In this document: positions 62,927 through 64,000 of the stretch, one piece after another | Numbering within the stretch: the stretch's first letter is position 1 | How the letters are laid out: each line of letters starts with the position of its first letter | NCBI RefSeq assembly: GCF_051603425.1 | Contig: NZ_CP194411.1 | Span: 1,984,001-2,048,000, forward strand | DNA length: 64,000 bases | Origin: Selenomonas sputigena_A | GTDB taxonomy: Bacteria > Bacillota > Negativicutes > Selenomonadales > Selenomonadaceae | Direction of reading: 5' to 3' | Position numbers and translations under genes: made by a program | Notes under the pieces: model-generated | The model's database searches: none | Told to the model about the DNA's origin: nothing | Seen by the model: the letters and a program-made list of their open reading frames with translations, nothing else

Positions 62927-64000
62927 TTGGCAGATAAGAAGCAGGATGCAGTGCAGAAGGAAGATTTAAACGATCTCATGCGGGTGCGGCGTGAGAAGAT
63001 GGAAAAGTTCCGTGAGATGGGCGTCGCTCCTTTCGGGCATCGCTATGAGGTGACGCATCATGCGCAGGAGGTTCTCGATGCGTTTGCCCGCTTGGGAGAT
63101 GAAGAAGAGGCTGCGGAGGAGGTCAGACTTGCAGGACGCCTGATGGCGATTCGCGGTCATGGCAAGGCGAGCTTCGCTGTACTTATGGATTTGTCGGGCC
63201 GCATCCAAATATATTTCAAACTCGATGTTCTGGGCGAGGAGAAGTACAAGGAATTCAAGCTCCTTGATATCGGTGACATCATCGGTGTGGCAGGGCCTGT
63301 TTTCCGCACGCGGCGCGGGGAGCTTACGGTGCGTGTTGATGATTTCGACCTTCTTTCGAAATCACTTCGACCGCTGCCGGAGAAATTCCATGGCCTCAAG
63401 GATGTGGAGATGCGCTATCGGCAGCGTTACGTTGACCTCATCATGAATCCGGAGGTTAAGAATACTTTTGTCGCCCGTACGAAGATCATCCAGGCTATCC
63501 GCCGCTATCTTGATGAACGCGGTTTCCTTGAGGTGGAAACTCCGGTGATGTCGACGATTGCGGGCGGTGCGGCTGCAAAGCCCTTTGTAACGTACCACAA
63601 TGCACTCAATATGGAGCTGTATTTGCGCATTGCGACGGAGTTGAATTTGAAGCGTCTCATCGTAGGCGGTCTCGAGCGTGTTTACGAGCTTGGCCGTGTT
63701 TTTCGCAATGAAGGCATCGATGTGCGCCACAACCCGGAGTTTACCTCCATTGAGATTTATCAGGCGTATGCGGATTACAACGACCTCATGGATGTGACAG
63801 AGGGCATCTGCTGCCAGGCGGCGATGGATGTGCTCGGAACAACGGTTATCCGTTACGAGGATACGGAAATCGATCTCGCGAAGATCAAGCGCATCAGCAT
63901 GAACGATGCGGTGAAGGAAGCGACGGGGCAGGATTTTCTGAGTGCCAAGACGGTTGAGGAAGCACGTGCTATGGCGGATACGATCGGGGTCTCTTATGAG
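62927..64000 (+). CDS. lysS: Lysyl-tRNA synthetase, class II, partial (3' end outside window)
   Basis: 358 codons are visible of about 500. Start TTG 62927 lies 8 nt after GGAG; an in-frame ATG at 62912 overlaps that site. The anticodon-binding OB fold is at about residues 60-160 (IQIYFKLDVLGEEKYKEF). Class II motif 1 lies near residues 180-200 (RYLDERGFLEVETPVM) and motif 2 near 245-265 (GRVFRNEGIDVRHNPEFT), both canonical for LysRS. It charges tRNA-Lys. It is co-transcribed with greA from the promoter at 62354. Confidence 0.95.
   Translation, partial: MADKKQDAVQKEDLNDLMRVRREKMEKFREMGVAPFGHRYEVTHHAQEVLDAFARLGDEEEAAEEVRLAGRLMAIRGHGKASFAVLMDLSGRIQIYFKLDVLGEEKYKEFKLLDIGDIIGVAGPVFRTRRGELTVRVDDFDLLSKSLRPLPEKFHGLKDVEMRYRQRYVDLIMNPEVKNTFVARTKIIQAIRRYLDERGFLEVETPVMSTIAGGAAAKPFVTYHNALNMELYLRIATELNLKRLIVGGLERVYELGRVFRNEGIDVRHNPEFTSIEIYQAYADYNDLMDVTEGICCQAAMDVLGTTVIRYEDTEIDLAKIKRISMNDAVKEATGQDFLSAKTVEEARAMADTIGVSYE

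Overview
The window is a GC-rich chromosome segment (roughly 55-58% by eye) from what looks like a diderm Firmicute of the Negativicutes, most likely Selenomonas or a close relative. It carries Firmicute-type genes (AddAB, a T-box-controlled leuA, PyrK/PyrD type 1B, YitT, an EF-G paralogue, a large 2-hydroxyacyl-CoA dehydratase activase). It also carries an outer-membrane two-partner secretion (TPS) pair, which needs a second membrane. No rRNA, tRNA or CRISPR array was seen.

Layout. 1-4668: the 3' end of a BREX-like phage-defence operon (C-terminus of a large protein, PglZ, a short BrxL, a small zinc-ribbon protein); the order fits BREX type 4. 4789-11522: cysteine desulfurase, a C-GCAxxG-C-C redox protein on the minus strand with a broken lipoprotein-like extension, pth, a radical SAM protein, Hsp20, a stand-alone CheR and a degenerate PaaK-like protein. 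11677-18851: addB-addA. 18903-24392: a decaying TPS / contact-dependent-inhibition-like island on the minus strand. 24630-35021: a small unknown protein, corA, the 1419-residue activase, two tandem DUF445 proteins and a TPR protein with Lys/Pro repeats. 35022-36666: a SpeD-like protein divergent from an MTA/SAH nucleosidase. 36783-47323: dnaE, a small DUF2007-like protein, a pseudouridine synthase, a BaiN-type flavoprotein, aroA, cmk, plsC and an EF-G paralogue. 47480-54867: T-box, leuA, hydrolase, dtd, pyrK-pyrD, a lipoprotein and an M29 aminopeptidase. 55114-64000: a DUF4153 membrane protein, cstA, a secreted protein with YitT, an MBL-fold protein with a lipoprotein cyclophilin and a GIY-YIG protein, greA and the first part of lysS.

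The most unusual region is the TPS island. Its transporter gene has an in-frame TAA after the signal peptide. Its exoprotein gene has an in-frame TGA in the signal peptide, an in-frame TAG in the secretion domain, and a +1 shift in an A5 run at the exact junction with an AT-rich toxin-like tail. Undoing these few changes would give an unusually short (about 570-codon) FhaB-like protein carrying a toxin tail that I do not recognise, followed by a membrane-anchored putative immunity protein, a remnant toxin cassette and a second putative immunity gene.

Other points of note are a SpeD homologue whose pyruvoyl-forming Ser is Gly, a PaaK-like protein without its nucleotide-binding signature or C-terminal domain next to cheR, a structured element between the SpeD-like and nucleosidase genes, and a long leader on corA. 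Starts were chosen mainly from Shine-Dalgarno spacing and family N-termini; promoter and fold calls are by eye.
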